Positions 50,015 to 50,341 of a DNA stretch of 50,341 nt are shown here, piece by piece. The translations under genes and the position numbers were made by a program. This DNA comes from Clostridia bacterium (GTDB lineage Bacteria; Bacillota; Clostridia; Oscillospirales; Acutalibacteraceae): assembly GCA_017465465.1 (NCBI GenBank), contig JAFTWE010000046.1:1-50341 (forward strand), written 5' to 3'. The notes beneath the pieces were generated by a model. That model saw only the letters and a program-made list of their open reading frames with translations, did not search any database and was not told the origin of the DNA. Every line of letters begins with the position of its first letter. Position 1 is the stretch's first letter.

Positions 50015-50341
50015 ATGTTAGATAAAATTTCAGACGCATTGGGACTTGTTCTCAGAGAAGAATGGGCTTTCAAAAACATTTTTTATTATCTCGGTCAGGC
50101 TTTCAGCTCCTTTTCAATCAAAGGATTTTTTGCAGGTATGCTTGCTGTTATTGAAATGTTTGGTATGCTTTTTTTCGGCTTACCCACAACACCGAGAGGT
50201 CAGGAGCTTGACCTGACAGATTACAGCCTCGTATTTTATGATGAATTTGACGGCGACACACTTGACACTTCCAAATGGCAGACAAGAGGCAACGGCCCGA
50301 GAAGAGGCGGCTACAACGCTCCCAGCCAGGTTTTTGTAAGA
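50015..50341 (+). CDS. Glycoside hydrolase family 16 protein, 5' part only
   Basis: The gene runs off the window after 109 codons. CAGGAGG lies eight bases before the ATG. The first 60 residues contain a hydrophobic stretch at about 37-58 that may anchor the protein. Then YSLVFYDEFDGDTLDTSKW and the following WQTRGNGPRRGGYNA appear, the typical start of the GH16 jelly roll (laminarinase, licheninase and related beta-glucanases). The catalytic Glu motif lies beyond the window, so activity cannot be judged. Confidence 0.88.
   Translation, partial: MLDKISDALGLVLREEWAFKNIFYYLGQAFSSFSIKGFFAGMLAVIEMFGMLFFGLPTTPRGQELDLTDYSLVFYDEFDGDTLDTSKWQTRGNGPRRGGYNAPSQVFVR

Noticed and set aside
1..50341. CRISPR arrays, transposases, integrases or prophage structural genes
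   Set aside because: I saw no regularly spaced direct repeats and no proteins of these families anywhere in the window.

Overview
The window looks like chromosome of an anaerobic clostridial Firmicute of the gut or rumen type, probably Oscillospirales/Ruminococcaceae. The evidence is the gene order (tig-clpP-clpX; phoH-ybeY-dgkA-era-yqzL-recO-mutS2; rplS-lepB-ylqF-rnhB-yraN), the paired TIGR03960/TIGR03936 genes, zapA followed by a U32 peptidase, a DUF1540 protein, strong GGAGG-type ribosome binding sites, and palindromic interspersed repeats of a kind common in gut Firmicutes. Genus cannot be decided by reading alone.

Layout. 0-6 kb: a membrane-anchored hypothetical protein, lexA with its SOS boxes, a GDPD-like protein that lacks its catalytic residues, a serine hydrolase, a promoter-rod-terminator unit that looks like a 6S-like small RNA, and a zinc-ribbon plus PH/SHOCT membrane protein pair. 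6-33.4 kb: mostly housekeeping genes on the minus strand (Clp protease and trigger factor, threonine synthase, ribosome and RNA-processing genes, two tandem signal peptidases, L19, radical SAM, MutS2, RecO, Era, PhoH), interrupted by a plus-strand block (zapA, U32 peptidase, M24 peptidase, a zinc-ribbon/TPR membrane pair), then a minus-strand metY and apgM-like pair.

33.5-44.6 kb appears accessory. It starts at a DUF805 gene and tRNA-Arg(CCG). A minus-strand XRE regulator and a membrane LuxR-type regulator share one transcript whose leader is almost entirely a repeated, inverted-repeat-bounded element; a second copy lies in front of lepB2. Divergent from it is a nine-gene plus-strand operon: SPFH, DUF4428, TFIIB-type zinc ribbon, TPM, a probable DUF6935 protein and two lipoproteins. 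It resembles the Bacillus ydjGHI envelope-stress group but has no pspA. Directly downstream, after two terminators, about 530 nt without a gene folds into at least ten hairpins. Four of their loops carry alternating complementary copies of one A/T-rich word. This is the best candidate here for a large ornate non-coding RNA (ROOL/OLE/GOLLD type).

44.6-50.3 kb: a PPP-like phosphoesterase with an SH3-like tail, a stand-alone E2-type acyltransferase fold with an altered active-site motif, a PQ-loop protein, a DUF4886 protein, purC, a membrane-anchored metallophosphoesterase, and the start of a GH16 glycoside hydrolase.

The threonine synthase, the apgM-like gene (a proposed alternative homoserine kinase) and metY together suggest that homoserine is shared between threonine and methionine synthesis in this organism.
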